A stretch of 64,000 nucleotides of DNA from Flavobacterium sp. N3904. Its GTDB lineage: Bacteria; Bacteroidota; Bacteroidia; Flavobacteriales; Flavobacteriaceae. The notes beneath the pieces are model-generated. The model did not search any database and had not been told where the DNA came from. It was given only the letters and a program-made list of their open reading frames with translations. This document shows positions 25,619-34,713 of this stretch, piece by piece. Positions within the stretch are counted from its first letter, which is position 1; each line of letters opens with the position of its first letter. A program made the translations under genes and the position numbers. The stretch is taken from the NCBI RefSeq assembly GCF_025947305.1, contig NZ_CP110009.1:1116001-1180000 (forward strand), in the 5' to 3' direction.

Positions 25619-27799
25619 TTAATTATTCCTTCTTATAAAATTGAAATCCAATTGTTTCTTGACTAAATCAGCATTTTTTACTTTTACATAAATTTCATCT
25701 CCGAGTTGTAATAACTGATTGGAATTGGCTCCAATCAAGGCATATTGTTTTTCATCAAAAGTATAATAATCTTCTTTGATGTCTCTTGTTCTCACCATTC
25801 CTTCGCACTTATTTTCAATTATTTCCACATAAATTCCCCATTCGGTAACACCAGAAATAACTCCAAGAAATTCCTGATCGTTATGATTTTGCATGTATTT
25901 GACCTGCATGTATTTTATAGAATCCCTTTCAGCGTTGGTCGCTAATCCTTCCATTGTTGAGGAATGCAGGCATTTTACTTCATACGTTTCTTCATCTACT
26001 GATTTACCTCCATCCAAATAATACTGCAACAAACGATGCACCATAACATCGGGATAACGGCGTATAGGCGACGTAAAATGCGAATAATAATCAAATGCCA
26101 ATCCGTAATGGCCGATATTATCCGTAGAATATTTGGCTTTACTCATGGATCGAATGGCTAAAGTATCAATTAAATTTTGCTCTTTTTTACCATTTACTTC
26201 TTCCATCAAAGCATTCAATGATTTGGAAATATCTCCTTTGTTTCTAAAATCTATTTTGTAACCAAACTTAGCAATCAGATTTTGCATCGCTATTAATTTG
26301 TCCTCATTGGGTTCATCGTGAATTCGATAGATAAACGTTTTCTTTTGTTTACCAATATATTCTGCAACTTTTCTATTTGCCAGAAGCATAAATTCTTCAA
26401 TCAGATGATTGGCATCTTTTGAAATTTTAAAATAAACTCCTTCCGGTTCTCCTTCTGCATCTAAATTGAATTTCACTTCTACTTTATCAAAAGAAATAGC
26501 GCCTTCGTTCATTCTGTTTCTTCTGAATATTTTGGCCAGCTGATCCATTTTTAAAGTGGCAGCTACGATTTCATCAGAAACTACATAAGAACTTCCTGTT
26601 ATGGAAATTTCTGTTGGAATAGTATTGTCTTTGGTTTCTATGATGTATTGTGCCTCTTCATAAGCAAAACGCTGATCGGAGAAAATTACAGTACGACCAA
26701 ACCATTGATTCACCACTTGGCATTTTTCGGTTATTTCAAAAATAGCCGAGAACGTATATTTTTCTTCTTGAGGACGTAATGAACAAGCGAAATTAGATAG
26801 TACTTCTGGTAACATGGGCACTACCCTATCTACCAAATAAACCGATGTAGCTCTTTGATACGCTTCATCGTCCAAAATAGTTCCTTCTTCCAAATAATAC
26901 GAAACATCGGCAATGTGAATTCCAATTTCGTAGTTTCCATTTTCCAATTGTTTGAATGACAAAGCATCATCAAAATCCTTGGCATCTTTTGGGTCAATGG
27001 TAAATGTCAATGTATCACGCATATCACGACGTTTGGCTATTTCACTGGCTTCAATCGAAGTGTCAATTTTTTGGGCAAAGGTTTCCACTTCAATCGGAAA
27101 TTCAGCAGGTAAACCGTATTCAGCAAGAATAGCGTGAATCTCTGTATCGTGTTCTCCTGGTTTTCCAAGAACTTTCACCACTTTTCCAAAAGGACTATCC
27201 GCTCTTGATGGCCAATCTTCGATATGAACCAAAACCACATCTCCTTGTTCTGCCTCCCCTATTTTATCTTTTGGAATAAAAATATCGGTGTACATTTTTG
27301 GGTTGGCTGTCGAAACAAAAGAAAAATTCTTTTGAATGTCAATAACTCCCACAAAGTCGGTTTTGTATCTTTCTATTACTTCAATTACTTCGCCTTCTGC
27401 TCTACGACCGCTTCTTTTGTTATAAACATACACTTTTACAGTATCTTTATCCAGAGCGTGATTCAAATTATTGGATGGAATAAAAACGTCTTCTTCAAAT
27501 TCAGGACAAATAAAATAGGCAGTTTTACGACCGGTCATATCAATTTTTCCTTCGTAATACTCTTTACTTTCTGCTTTTATCAAATATTTACCCGGTTCGG
27601 ATTCTATAATTTTCTTAGAAGCCGCTAAAATCTTTAAATCTTTTATAATCTGATTGCGGCTTTGGGTATCATCTAATTCGAGCTTTGCTCCTATTTGCTT
27701 ATAATTGAAGGCTTTATTGGCACTTTGCGATAATATTTTTATAATTTTATCTGAGAAATCGTTCTCTTTTTTTATCGGCTTTCTTAATCTTTTACTCAT
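25619..27799 (-). CDS. rnr: Ribonuclease R
   Basis: The protein has 726 residues. An N-terminal winged-helix region is followed by cold-shock OB folds, the RNB catalytic domain (DPKDAKDFDDALSF with its Asp cluster near residue 270), and a C-terminal S1 domain (GVISGVTEWGIYVEI). It is a processive 3'-5' exoribonuclease that can degrade structured RNA and takes part in mRNA and rRNA turnover. It is complete and of normal length. The genes downstream on the same strand may be co-transcribed. Confidence 0.95.
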   Translation of the reverse strand: MSKRLRKPIKKENDFSDKIIKILSQSANKAFNYKQIGAKLELDDTQSRNQIIKDLKILAASKKIIESEPGKYLIKAESKEYYEGKIDMTGRKTAYFICPEFEEDVFIPSNNLNHALDKDTVKVYVYNKRSGRRAEGEVIEVIERYKTDFVGVIDIQKNFSFVSTANPKMYTDIFIPKDKIGEAEQGDVVLVHIEDWPSRADSPFGKVVKVLGKPGEHDTEIHAILAEYGLPAEFPIEVETFAQKIDTSIEASEIAKRRDMRDTLTFTIDPKDAKDFDDALSFKQLENGNYEIGIHIADVSYYLEEGTILDDEAYQRATSVYLVDRVVPMLPEVLSNFACSLRPQEEKYTFSAIFEITEKCQVVNQWFGRTVIFSDQRFAYEEAQYIIETKDNTIPTEISITGSSYVVSDEIVAATLKMDQLAKIFRRNRMNEGAISFDKVEVKFNLDAEGEPEGVYFKISKDANHLIEEFMLLANRKVAEYIGKQKKTFIYRIHDEPNEDKLIAMQNLIAKFGYKIDFRNKGDISKSLNALMEEVNGKKEQNLIDTLAIRSMSKAKYSTDNIGHYGLAFDYYSHFTSPIRRYPDVMVHRLLQYYLDGGKSVDEETYEVKCLHSSTMEGLATNAERDSIKYMQVKYMQNHNDQEFLGVISGVTEWGIYVEIIENKCEGMVRTRDIKEDYYTFDEKQYALIGANSNQLLQLGDEIYVKVKNADLVKKQLDFNFIRRNN

Positions 27800-27906
27800 G
27801 TATCTTTTCTTAAAAGTCTAAAATTACGAAATTGTATTCACTATTCCTTATTCTGCCTACAGTTTTACACTAATAATAACTTTACTACATTTATAAAAAA
27901 TTCAAA

Positions 27907-28140
27907 ATGAAAGACTTTAAAACGATTGCTATTTTTAATTATCCACATGAAATTGTAGTACTTAGACATATCTTGGATCAGGAAGGAATTCATTATTTTT
28001 TCGAAAACGAACACATCGTCTCCATTGACCCACTGGCAAGCTTTGCTTATGGCGGAATCGAACTCAAAATACATCCAAACGATTTTGAACAAGTTCAAGA
28101 AATACTGGATAATTTGAATTCCAAACTTTCTATTGTTTGA
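27907..28140 (+). CDS. DUF2007 small protein
   Basis: The protein has 77 residues. The pattern (FKTIAIFNYPHEIVVLRHIL, GIHYFFENEH, GIELKIHPND, DFEQVQEILD) fits DUF2007, the 'putative signal transducing protein' family with a ferredoxin-like fold. No partner is visible; it is divergent from rnr and followed by a long AT-rich gap. Confidence 0.85.
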   Translation: MKDFKTIAIFNYPHEIVVLRHILDQEGIHYFFENEHIVSIDPLASFAYGGIELKIHPNDFEQVQEILDNLNSKLSIV

Positions 28141-28854
28141 AATTTTTTTTGTTTTCAAATTTTAAAGTTGTCAACATATATTAAATACAACAAAAAGAAA
28201 ATTTAAATTTAAATTATTTATTTATGGTTATTATAGGGTGTTAATAGTTGCTATAAATTTCTAAAAAAACGCATTGAAATGAAGTTTTGGTTTTTTATAT
28301 TGAGTTATTAACATCGTTATTGATACGTAAATATTTAGTTTTTAAGCTATTTTTTAAATTAGTTAACAACTGTTAATAATTCAAAAATTATATAAATTGT
28401 AAATAAGTGATTTTATATTTTTTGTTGAAAAACCAATTTTAAGTATTGATAACTTTTCTAAAAATTCATCAAACTTTATTTGGATTTTAAATATAGGTTT
28501 TGGATTACTTATTTTTTGTTTAAAAACTCAAAAAACTTCTAAAATTCTATCCAAAGTTATAAACAATCTATGTTAATTTAAGGTTAACTGAATATCAAGT
28601 AGTTATGTTTTGCTATTAACAATACAAAAAATTAACATTTTAATTATATTCTACGTATTGATTAGCAGACTATTATGTATTTATAAAAAATGTTAATAAA
28701 CTCCATATTTTCTTATTATCAAGTAGTTGTGATTGTATTTTAAATTAAACGCTATTACGCTATTTCTTTCTTTTATTAGAAGTGAAAAGCAACTTTTACA
28801 TTATATCTAAAATACTTTGGTTAAATTTGCAGTTCAAAATCTAATACAAAAAAA
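28141..28854. other. AT-rich 0.7-kb gap with clustered TTATTAACA-like nonamers
   Basis: No gene is seen. TTATTAACA occurs at 28305-28313 and, inverted, at 28371-28379 and 28691-28699. Near copies are CTATTAACA (28613-28621, and inverted at 28239-28247) and TTATAAACA (28557-28565). A 15-base repeat TATCAAGTAGTT(A/G)TG occurs at 28593 and 28717. The -7 element TAAATTTG (28822-28829) near the end probably serves rpiB. Clustered nonamers in an AT-rich gap resemble an origin or a protein-binding region, but none is a consensus DnaA box. Confidence 0.4.
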
Positions 28855-29286
28855 ATGAAAATTTCGATAGGAAACGACCACGCTGGACCAGATTATAAAA
28901 AAGCAATTGTTGCGATGCTTGAAGCAAATGGACACCAAGTAACCAATTATGGAACAGATACCGAAGCGAGTGTTGATTATCCTGATTTTGGACATCCAGT
29001 TGCAACGGATGTTGAAGAAGGAAAAGCAGATTTTGGTATCGTTATTTGTGGAAGCGGTAACGGAATTGCGATGACTGTTAATAAACATGCAGGTGTTCGC
29101 GCCGGTTTGTGTTGGACCAAAGAAATTGCCTATTTAACACGTTTGCATAACGATGCTAATATCGTAAGCATTCCAGCGCGATTTACTTCTATTCCACAAG
29201 CTGTAGAAATTGTTGAAATGTTCTTGGCTACTGAATTTGAAGGAGGAAGACACCAAAACAGAGTGAATAAAATTGCTTGTCAATAA
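28855..29286 (+). CDS. rpiB: Ribose-5-phosphate isomerase B
   Basis: The protein has 143 residues, the usual length. The N-terminal ISIGNDHAGPDYK, the catalytic-loop region ICGSGNGIAMTVNKH with the active-site Cys, and HNDANIVSIPAR are all RpiB hallmarks. It interconverts ribose-5-phosphate and ribulose-5-phosphate in the pentose phosphate pathway. A -7 element lies 26 bases upstream. A terminator-like hairpin follows. Confidence 0.94.
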   Translation: MKISIGNDHAGPDYKKAIVAMLEANGHQVTNYGTDTEASVDYPDFGHPVATDVEEGKADFGIVICGSGNGIAMTVNKHAGVRAGLCWTKEIAYLTRLHNDANIVSIPARFTSIPQAVEIVEMFLATEFEGGRHQNRVNKIACQ

Positions 29287-29324
29287 AAAAAATCGCGAGG
29301 TGCTTCGCACCAAATATTTAATAA

Positions 29325-29350
29325 AAGCTCAGTTTTAGACCGAGCTTTTA
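29325..29350. terminator. Terminator between rpiB and the DUF1294 gene
   Basis: AAAGCTC pairs with GAGCTTT across an 11-base loop and is followed by T-rich sequence. A smaller hairpin (GGTGC-TTC-GCACC, 29299-29311) precedes it. Confidence 0.6.
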
Positions 29351-29355
29351 TTGTT

Positions 29356-29631
29356 TTATAATGGTATTAGATCAAAATAAAACAATGTGATAATGATTAT
29401 AATCTGAAAAGAAACGATTCCAAAAAATTTCAGCAAATAACTTGTTTTTAATGTCTTGTGCCGAAAAATTGACATCGCAAGCGATGATCCAATCGTTCCA
29501 CCGAGCGCCACCGAGAATAAAAGTGTTTTTTCGGAAATTCTTCTTTTATTATTTTTTGCTAATTTTTTGTCGTAGCCTATTAATACAAAAGCGATTAAAT
29601 TAACGGCTAAAAAAGTATATAATAAAATCAT
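29356..29631 (-). CDS. DUF1294 small membrane protein
   Basis: The protein has 91 residues. It has an N-terminal helix (1-18), the motif YDKKLAKNNKRRISE, then ALGGTIGSSLAM and FRHKTLKTSYLLKF, and a C-terminal helix. These are the DUF1294 hallmarks. Function is unknown. It is convergent with rpiB. Confidence 0.85.
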   Translation of the reverse strand: MILLYTFLAVNLIAFVLIGYDKKLAKNNKRRISEKTLLFSVALGGTIGSSLAMSIFRHKTLKTSYLLKFFGIVSFQIIIIITLFYFDLIPL

Positions 29632-29718
29632 AATTGGTGTTCAATTAAAATTTAAAGATAGTATTTTAGCATCGCTTTTTTTACAGAAAAAAGATTCCTT
29701 TTTAAACAGAAATTTACA

Positions 29719-31842
29719 ATGACCAATTTACAATTCATTTCAAAACACGTTGCGACTGCAACAATCAATATTCAAAACACAGTTCAATTATTACAGGAAG
29801 ACTGCACGATTCCGTTTATTTCGAGATATCGAAAAGATAAAACGGGGAATCTGGATGAAGTTTTTATTGAGCAAATTGCCAAATTTCAAAAAGAATACGA
29901 AGTCATTGTAAAACGCAAAGAAGCAATTTTAAAATCAATTCAAGAGCAAAATGCTTTGACACCGGAATTGGATAAAAAAATTCAACAAAGTTTTGATTTA
30001 CAGGAGTTGGAAGATTTTTATCTGCCGTATAAAAAGAAAAAAAGAACCAAAGCCGATGTAGCTCGAGAAAACGGATTGGAACCTTTGGCCAAGATAATTA
30101 TGGCACAAAGCAAGGATGATGTTGATTTCTTGGCAACACAATATTTGAATGAAAATGTCATAAATGAAGAAGCTGCTTTGCAAGGAGCAAGAGACATTAT
30201 AGCAGAATGGATCAATGAAAACATTTATGTTAGAAAACAACTCAGACGATTGTTTGAGCGCAAGGCGACAATCACAACCAAGGTAGTTAAATCCAAAAAA
30301 GAAGAAGAAGGTGCCCAAAAATTCAGTCAGTATTTTGATTGGGCTGAGCCATTGACCAAAGCGCCATCGCATCGTTTATTGGCGATTATGCGTGCCGAAA
30401 ACGAAGGTTTTATCAAGTTTAAAGTCGATGTAGAATTGGATGATGCTTATGATATTATTGACGAATTAATTATAAAAGGAGACAACTGTACCACGCCACA
30501 CATCCAGTTGGCGATAGAGGACAGTTACAAACGTTTGTTGAATCCGGCAATTTCAAACGAAGCATTGCAGGAAGCCAAGACCAAAGCCGATGCCAATTCG
30601 ATTCAGGTGTTTGCTAATAATTTAGGGCAGTTGTTACTGGCGCCACCATTGGGAGAAAAACGAATTTTGGCTATAGATCCCGGATTTCGTTCGGGTTGTA
30701 AAATTGTTTGTTTGGACGAGAAAGGGGATTTGTTGTACAATGAAACCATTTATCCGCATGCTCCGCAAAAGGAGGAAGCGATGGCAATGAAAAAAATCCG
30801 CTCGATGGTCAACGCGTATCAAATTGATGCCATTTCGATAGGAAACGGAACGGCTTCGAGAGAAACGGAATTCTTTATCAAGAAAATCGCTTTTGACAAA
30901 CCCGTTCAAGTATTCATCGTTTCGGAGGCGGGAGCTTCGGTATATTCGGCTTCGAAAATTGCGAGAGAGGAGTTTCCTAATTATGATGTAACGGTTCGAG
31001 GTTCGGTTTCTATAGGGCGAAGATTATCGGATCCGTTGGCCGAATTGGTAAAAATTGATCCTAAAGCGATTGGAGTAGGGCAATACCAACACGATGTGGA
31101 TCAAAATAAACTGAAAGAAGAACTGGACAATACGGTGATTCGCTGCGTGAACTCGGTGGGGATAAACATCAATACGGCGAGCAAACATTTGTTGAGTTAT
31201 GTGAGTGGAATAGGAGAGAAGCTGGCCGAAAATATTGTAACCTATCGTTCTGAAAACGGACCTTTTACTGATAGAAAGCAACTTAAAAAAGTGCCTCGTT
31301 TGGGAGATAAAGCTTATCAGCAAGGAGTGGCTTTTATTCGAATTTCGAATGCCAAAAACCCTTTGGACAATTCGGCGGTGCACCCAGAAGCATACAGTAT
31401 TGTTGAAAAAATGGCGAAAGATTTGAAATTGACGGTAAATGATTTGATTGCCAATAAAGAAAAAACGGCTTTGATAAAACCGGAAAATTACATTACACCT
31501 GATATTGGAGTTTTGACATTGAAAGACATTATTAAAGAGTTGGAAAAACCGGGATTAGACCCAAGGAAAGCAGCGACGGTTTTTGAATTTGACCCGAATG
31601 TAAAATCGATAAAAGATGTTAGAACCGGAATGATTCTGCCTGGAATTGTGAATAACATTACTAATTTCGGTTGTTTTGTTGATATTGGAGTCAAAGAAAG
31701 CGGTTTGGTTCACATCTCTCAACTCAAGGCAGGTTTTGTAAGCGATGTGAATGAAGTGGTGAAATTGCATCAACACGTTACCGTAAAAGTGGTAGAAGTG
31801 GATGAAGACAGAAAAAGGATTCAGTTGACGATGGTGATTTGA
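29719..31842 (+). CDS. tex: Tex-family RNA-binding transcription accessory protein
   Basis: The protein has 707 residues. The domains are in Tex order: an N-terminal helical region, a YqgF/RNase H-like fold (RILAIDPGFRSGCKIVCLDE, about 313-333), helix-hairpin-helix repeats (VSGIGEKLAENIV) and a C-terminal S1 domain (GMILPGIVNNITNFGCFVD to SGLVHISQL). Tex proteins bind nucleic acids and influence transcription and RNA turnover. It is complete, monocistronic and ends in a terminator. Confidence 0.93.
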   Translation: MTNLQFISKHVATATINIQNTVQLLQEDCTIPFISRYRKDKTGNLDEVFIEQIAKFQKEYEVIVKRKEAILKSIQEQNALTPELDKKIQQSFDLQELEDFYLPYKKKKRTKADVARENGLEPLAKIIMAQSKDDVDFLATQYLNENVINEEAALQGARDIIAEWINENIYVRKQLRRLFERKATITTKVVKSKKEEEGAQKFSQYFDWAEPLTKAPSHRLLAIMRAENEGFIKFKVDVELDDAYDIIDELIIKGDNCTTPHIQLAIEDSYKRLLNPAISNEALQEAKTKADANSIQVFANNLGQLLLAPPLGEKRILAIDPGFRSGCKIVCLDEKGDLLYNETIYPHAPQKEEAMAMKKIRSMVNAYQIDAISIGNGTASRETEFFIKKIAFDKPVQVFIVSEAGASVYSASKIAREEFPNYDVTVRGSVSIGRRLSDPLAELVKIDPKAIGVGQYQHDVDQNKLKEELDNTVIRCVNSVGININTASKHLLSYVSGIGEKLAENIVTYRSENGPFTDRKQLKKVPRLGDKAYQQGVAFIRISNAKNPLDNSAVHPEAYSIVEKMAKDLKLTVNDLIANKEKTALIKPENYITPDIGVLTLKDIIKELEKPGLDPRKAATVFEFDPNVKSIKDVRTGMILPGIVNNITNFGCFVDIGVKESGLVHISQLKAGFVSDVNEVVKLHQHVTVKVVEVDEDRKRIQLTMVI

Positions 31843-31875
31843 AATTCTAAATCTCCAAGAATAAATAATAAAATC

Positions 31876-31908
31876 CCAATCCAAATCTCAATGGATTGGT
31901 TTTTTTTG
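31876..31908 (+). terminator. Terminator after tex
   Basis: CCAATCCA pairs with TGGATTGG over an 8-base loop and is followed by nine T. The remaining 320 bases before the next gene hold no evident gene. Confidence 0.82.
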
Positions 31909-32232
31909 TTTCAGTAAAAAACTACAAACAAAAAAAAACTACGTATTTTTACTTATTTGTAAAGAATTGCGAATAACTGAAAAACAACAGACTCTAAGTA
32001 TACGAAATGGGCAGTCATGCTTTTTTTTAGTATCATTTATAAAAAAAGCATAAAAAAAGAACTTTTTTTTGAGTCGAATGAACTGCTCGTTTGCTTGTGC
32101 CAAGTATTGTTTATTGCGAAAAACATATATATTTACTTCTAATAAAGATAGTTACAGAAGAATCTTCACCGATTTCTTCAGTTAACCAAGATTTGTTCAT
32201 TAGTCTACTATAAAGGAATAATAACCAGTGTT

Positions 32233-32937
32233 ATGAAAGAGAACCAAGCCATTTGCAATAGTTGTAGTAATGAAAATTGTTTTATCAAAAAGCATATTCA
32301 TTTGCCTAAGATGCAAAGTTATATAGAGAAGAAACATAGTTTTTGCTGCAAGAAAGCACAACAGTTTATTATTGAGGGTGCGCCCATTCAAGGGCTGTAT
32401 TTTGTGCAAAAAGGAAAAGTAAAAACAGTGAAAACCGGAATCAACGGCAGGGAACAAATTGTTCGATTTACTACTGATGGGGATACGGTTGGTTTTAGGG
32501 GTTTTGGGACGAGCAACCGGTATTTGATTGGGGCTTATGCTTTGGAAGATACGGTTTTGTGCAACTTTAACAATGAAGTGATGCTGGATATCCTAAAAAA
32601 TGTTCCGGAGTTTACTTTTGATATGATGCTTTTTTATGCAGAGGAATTAAACAAAAGCGAGAACAACATTAGAAAAATTGCCCACATGAACGTGAGGGAG
32701 CGCGTAATTGATACCTTATTATACATTCATCGAAAATTTGGTCAAACCAATGAATTGATTAATCTCGATTTGTCTCGAAAAGAAATCGCCGACTTTGCCG
32801 GAACGACTGAAGAACAAGTGACTCGGGTTATTTCGAGTTTGAAAAGAGAAACACTAATTAAAACGGTTGGGAAGAAAATAGGATTGCAGCAGATTAATAA
32901 AATGAAATCGGAAATTATAGAACATAAGTATGTCTAA
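32233..32937 (+). CDS. Crp/Fnr regulator with Fnr-type Fe-S cysteines
   Basis: The protein has 234 residues. N-terminal Cys8, Cys11 and Cys16 (CNSCSNENC) and central Cys110 (in ALEDTVLC) match E. coli FNR Cys20, 23, 29 and 122 in order and almost in spacing. So it can probably hold an oxygen-sensitive [4Fe-4S] cluster. Cys38 and Cys39 are extra. A cNMP-type beta roll (about 45-125), dimer helix and winged HTH (SRKEIADFAGTTEEQVTR) follow. Recognition-helix E-x-V-T-R resembles FNR's E-x-x-S-R. It directly precedes a nitrate-type uptake operon it likely controls. Confidence 0.88.
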   Translation: MKENQAICNSCSNENCFIKKHIHLPKMQSYIEKKHSFCCKKAQQFIIEGAPIQGLYFVQKGKVKTVKTGINGREQIVRFTTDGDTVGFRGFGTSNRYLIGAYALEDTVLCNFNNEVMLDILKNVPEFTFDMMLFYAEELNKSENNIRKIAHMNVRERVIDTLLYIHRKFGQTNELINLDLSRKEIADFAGTTEEQVTRVISSLKRETLIKTVGKKIGLQQINKMKSEIIEHKYV

Positions 32938-32966
32938 GTAGTTTTTGATAAATAGATAGAATTAAT

Positions 32967-32990
32967 AAAGCCCTTTTGGGGCTTTTTTTG
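32967..32990 (+). terminator. Terminator after the Fnr-like gene
   Basis: AAAGCCC pairs with GGGCTTT around TTTTG and is followed by a T run. It separates the regulator from the uptake operon. Confidence 0.8.
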
Positions 32991-33043
32991 TGCAAATAAA
33001 TTTCGGATTTAGAAAAATTTGGGATAAAAATATATTTTTAAGC

Positions 33044-33213
33044 TTTAAACTAAGTAAGTTTAAAAAAAGCTCATCGATAATTACAGGCTCTCATCAAAAT
33101 TATTTGCGTAAACGCAGCAAATAAATTGTTTTCTGTAATTCTTTTGCTGTAGTAAAAAGAGTTTGTAAGCTGTATAAAACAAATACTTAAGTATAAATAC
33201 GTAAGTATATTTG
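33044..33213 (+). promoter_or_regulatory. Multi-dyad control region of the nitrate-type operon
   Basis: Four dyads stand in a row. TTTAAACT-AAGTA-AGTTTAAA is at 33044-33064. AATTACAG (33079-33086) pairs with CTGTAATT (33133-33140) and encloses TTATTTGC / GCAAATAA (33100-33107 and 33117-33124). Two near-identical palindromes, ATACTTAAGTAT (33184-33195) and ATACGTAAGTAT (33198-33209), run into the -7 element TATATTTG (33206-33213). No TTG is at the usual -33 spacing, so the promoter may depend on an activator bound at the palindromes. Confidence 0.7.
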
Positions 33214-33240
33214 TTTCATACTAATCAAAACCAATTTATT

Positions 33241-34686
33241 ATGCAAAAGAGTACAACTCCAACACAAAAAATAAAAGTACTAAAATGGACCAAAAATTCA
33301 AAATCTATTCTATTAGGTTTGGCTTTAACATTGTTTGGGTATAAAGCCGCCAATGCACAATTAACCGCAACAGGACAATTTAGACCAAGAGCAGAATTTA
33401 GAGATGGATACAGTACGTTACAAACGGCTGGTGCTGACCCAGCTTATTTTATTTCGCAAAGAACAAGATTGAATGTGGGATATACTGGATACAGATTCCG
33501 TTTTTTTACATCAATTCAAGATGTTCGTGTTTGGGGACAAGACGCTTCAACCATAAACAGACCTACAACTGCAGAAAACAACGGAATACAGTTGCACGAG
33601 GCATGGGGTGAAATAATGTTAAACGATACAGTAAGCAGCATTGAAAATTTATCTTTAAAAATCGGTCGTCAAGAAATCTCATATGATGATCAAAAGCTAT
33701 TGGGAGGTTTAGACTGGTTGCAACAAGCACGCTACCATGATGCTATTATCTTGAAGTATTATAACAAAGGATGGATTGCCGATTTTGGAGCAGCATTCAA
33801 TCAAAATAAAGAATTATTGGCGGGAACAATTTATAATGGTGTTCCAGCAGCAGGTTCAGGATATCCAGCGGGAACAAATAATTTGGGAACCAATTACAAA
33901 TCGTTCGAATATGTTTACTTGGCCAAGAAGTTTTTCTTTGGAGACATCTCCTTTTTATTGCTAAGTGACAATTTCAATAAATATACCAATGTAACTTCTG
34001 GGACTCCGCCGGTTGTGACGAAGGTAAATCAAGAAGGCGTTTGGACACGTAACACAGTTGGAGTTTATTACAATGTTAATGTAATGAGAAAGCTAAATAT
34101 AGTAGGGAGCCTTTACAACCAAGGCGGGCATGATAAAAACGGACGTAGTTTAAACAGTAATTTATTCTCAATTTCGACAGCTTTACAAGTGGGAAGAAAA
34201 TTATTTGTAGGGCCAGGAGTTGACTATTTATCAGGGAATGACGGTACGGAAACCGTTACAGCAACCTCTCAAAACCATCAGTTTGATCCACTTTATGGCA
34301 CACCACATAAATTTTGGGGATCGATGGATTACTTCTATGCAGCCAGCGGTTTTGGAGCACAAGGTTTATTAGATTATTATTTTAAAGCAAAATACAATTT
34401 CAAAGACAACTTAATACTCTTTGCTGACCTTCACGGATTTGAAGCTGGTAACACATTGTCTAATGGAGCAGGAGGAACACAAACCAAATATTTGGGAACT
34501 GAATTGGATTTAAAAATATCCTATAATTTAACCAAAATAGTCAATATAGAAGGGGGTTATTCTATAATGAAAGCCAAAAAATCTATGGCATCTGCACAAG
34601 TAAAAAATGTAGCAAACGCAAATCTTACTCCACAATGGGCATATGTGATGGTGAATATTAAACCTAATTTTTTGAACAAAAAGTAA
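33241..34686 (+). CDS. Alginate-export-type outer membrane porin, likely for nitrate uptake
   Basis: The protein has 481 residues from the chosen ATG. A long signal peptide ends NAQ near residue 38. The rest is barrel-like, with QFRPRAEFRDGY at the start, FISQRTRLNVGYTGYRFRFF, SLKIGRQEISYDDQKLLGG, and a final strand PQWAYVMVNIKPNF. This matches the alginate_export-like porins often adjacent to NrtA in Bacteroidota. The job is probably outer membrane passage of the anion. I use the ATG at 33241 because the upstream TTG (33211) lies inside the promoter element. Confidence 0.8.
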   Translation: MQKSTTPTQKIKVLKWTKNSKSILLGLALTLFGYKAANAQLTATGQFRPRAEFRDGYSTLQTAGADPAYFISQRTRLNVGYTGYRFRFFTSIQDVRVWGQDASTINRPTTAENNGIQLHEAWGEIMLNDTVSSIENLSLKIGRQEISYDDQKLLGGLDWLQQARYHDAIILKYYNKGWIADFGAAFNQNKELLAGTIYNGVPAAGSGYPAGTNNLGTNYKSFEYVYLAKKFFFGDISFLLLSDNFNKYTNVTSGTPPVVTKVNQEGVWTRNTVGVYYNVNVMRKLNIVGSLYNQGGHDKNGRSLNSNLFSISTALQVGRKLFVGPGVDYLSGNDGTETVTATSQNHQFDPLYGTPHKFWGSMDYFYAASGFGAQGLLDYYFKAKYNFKDNLILFADLHGFEAGNTLSNGAGGTQTKYLGTELDLKISYNLTKIVNIEGGYSIMKAKKSMASAQVKNVANANLTPQWAYVMVNIKPNFLNKK

Positions 34687-34713
34687 TTGAATCAATCTTT
34701 AAAAAACAAAAAA

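Noticed and set aside
27939..27947. TTATCCACA DnaA box
   Set aside because: It is a single copy inside the DUF2007 coding sequence; one match of this length is weak evidence for an origin on its own.
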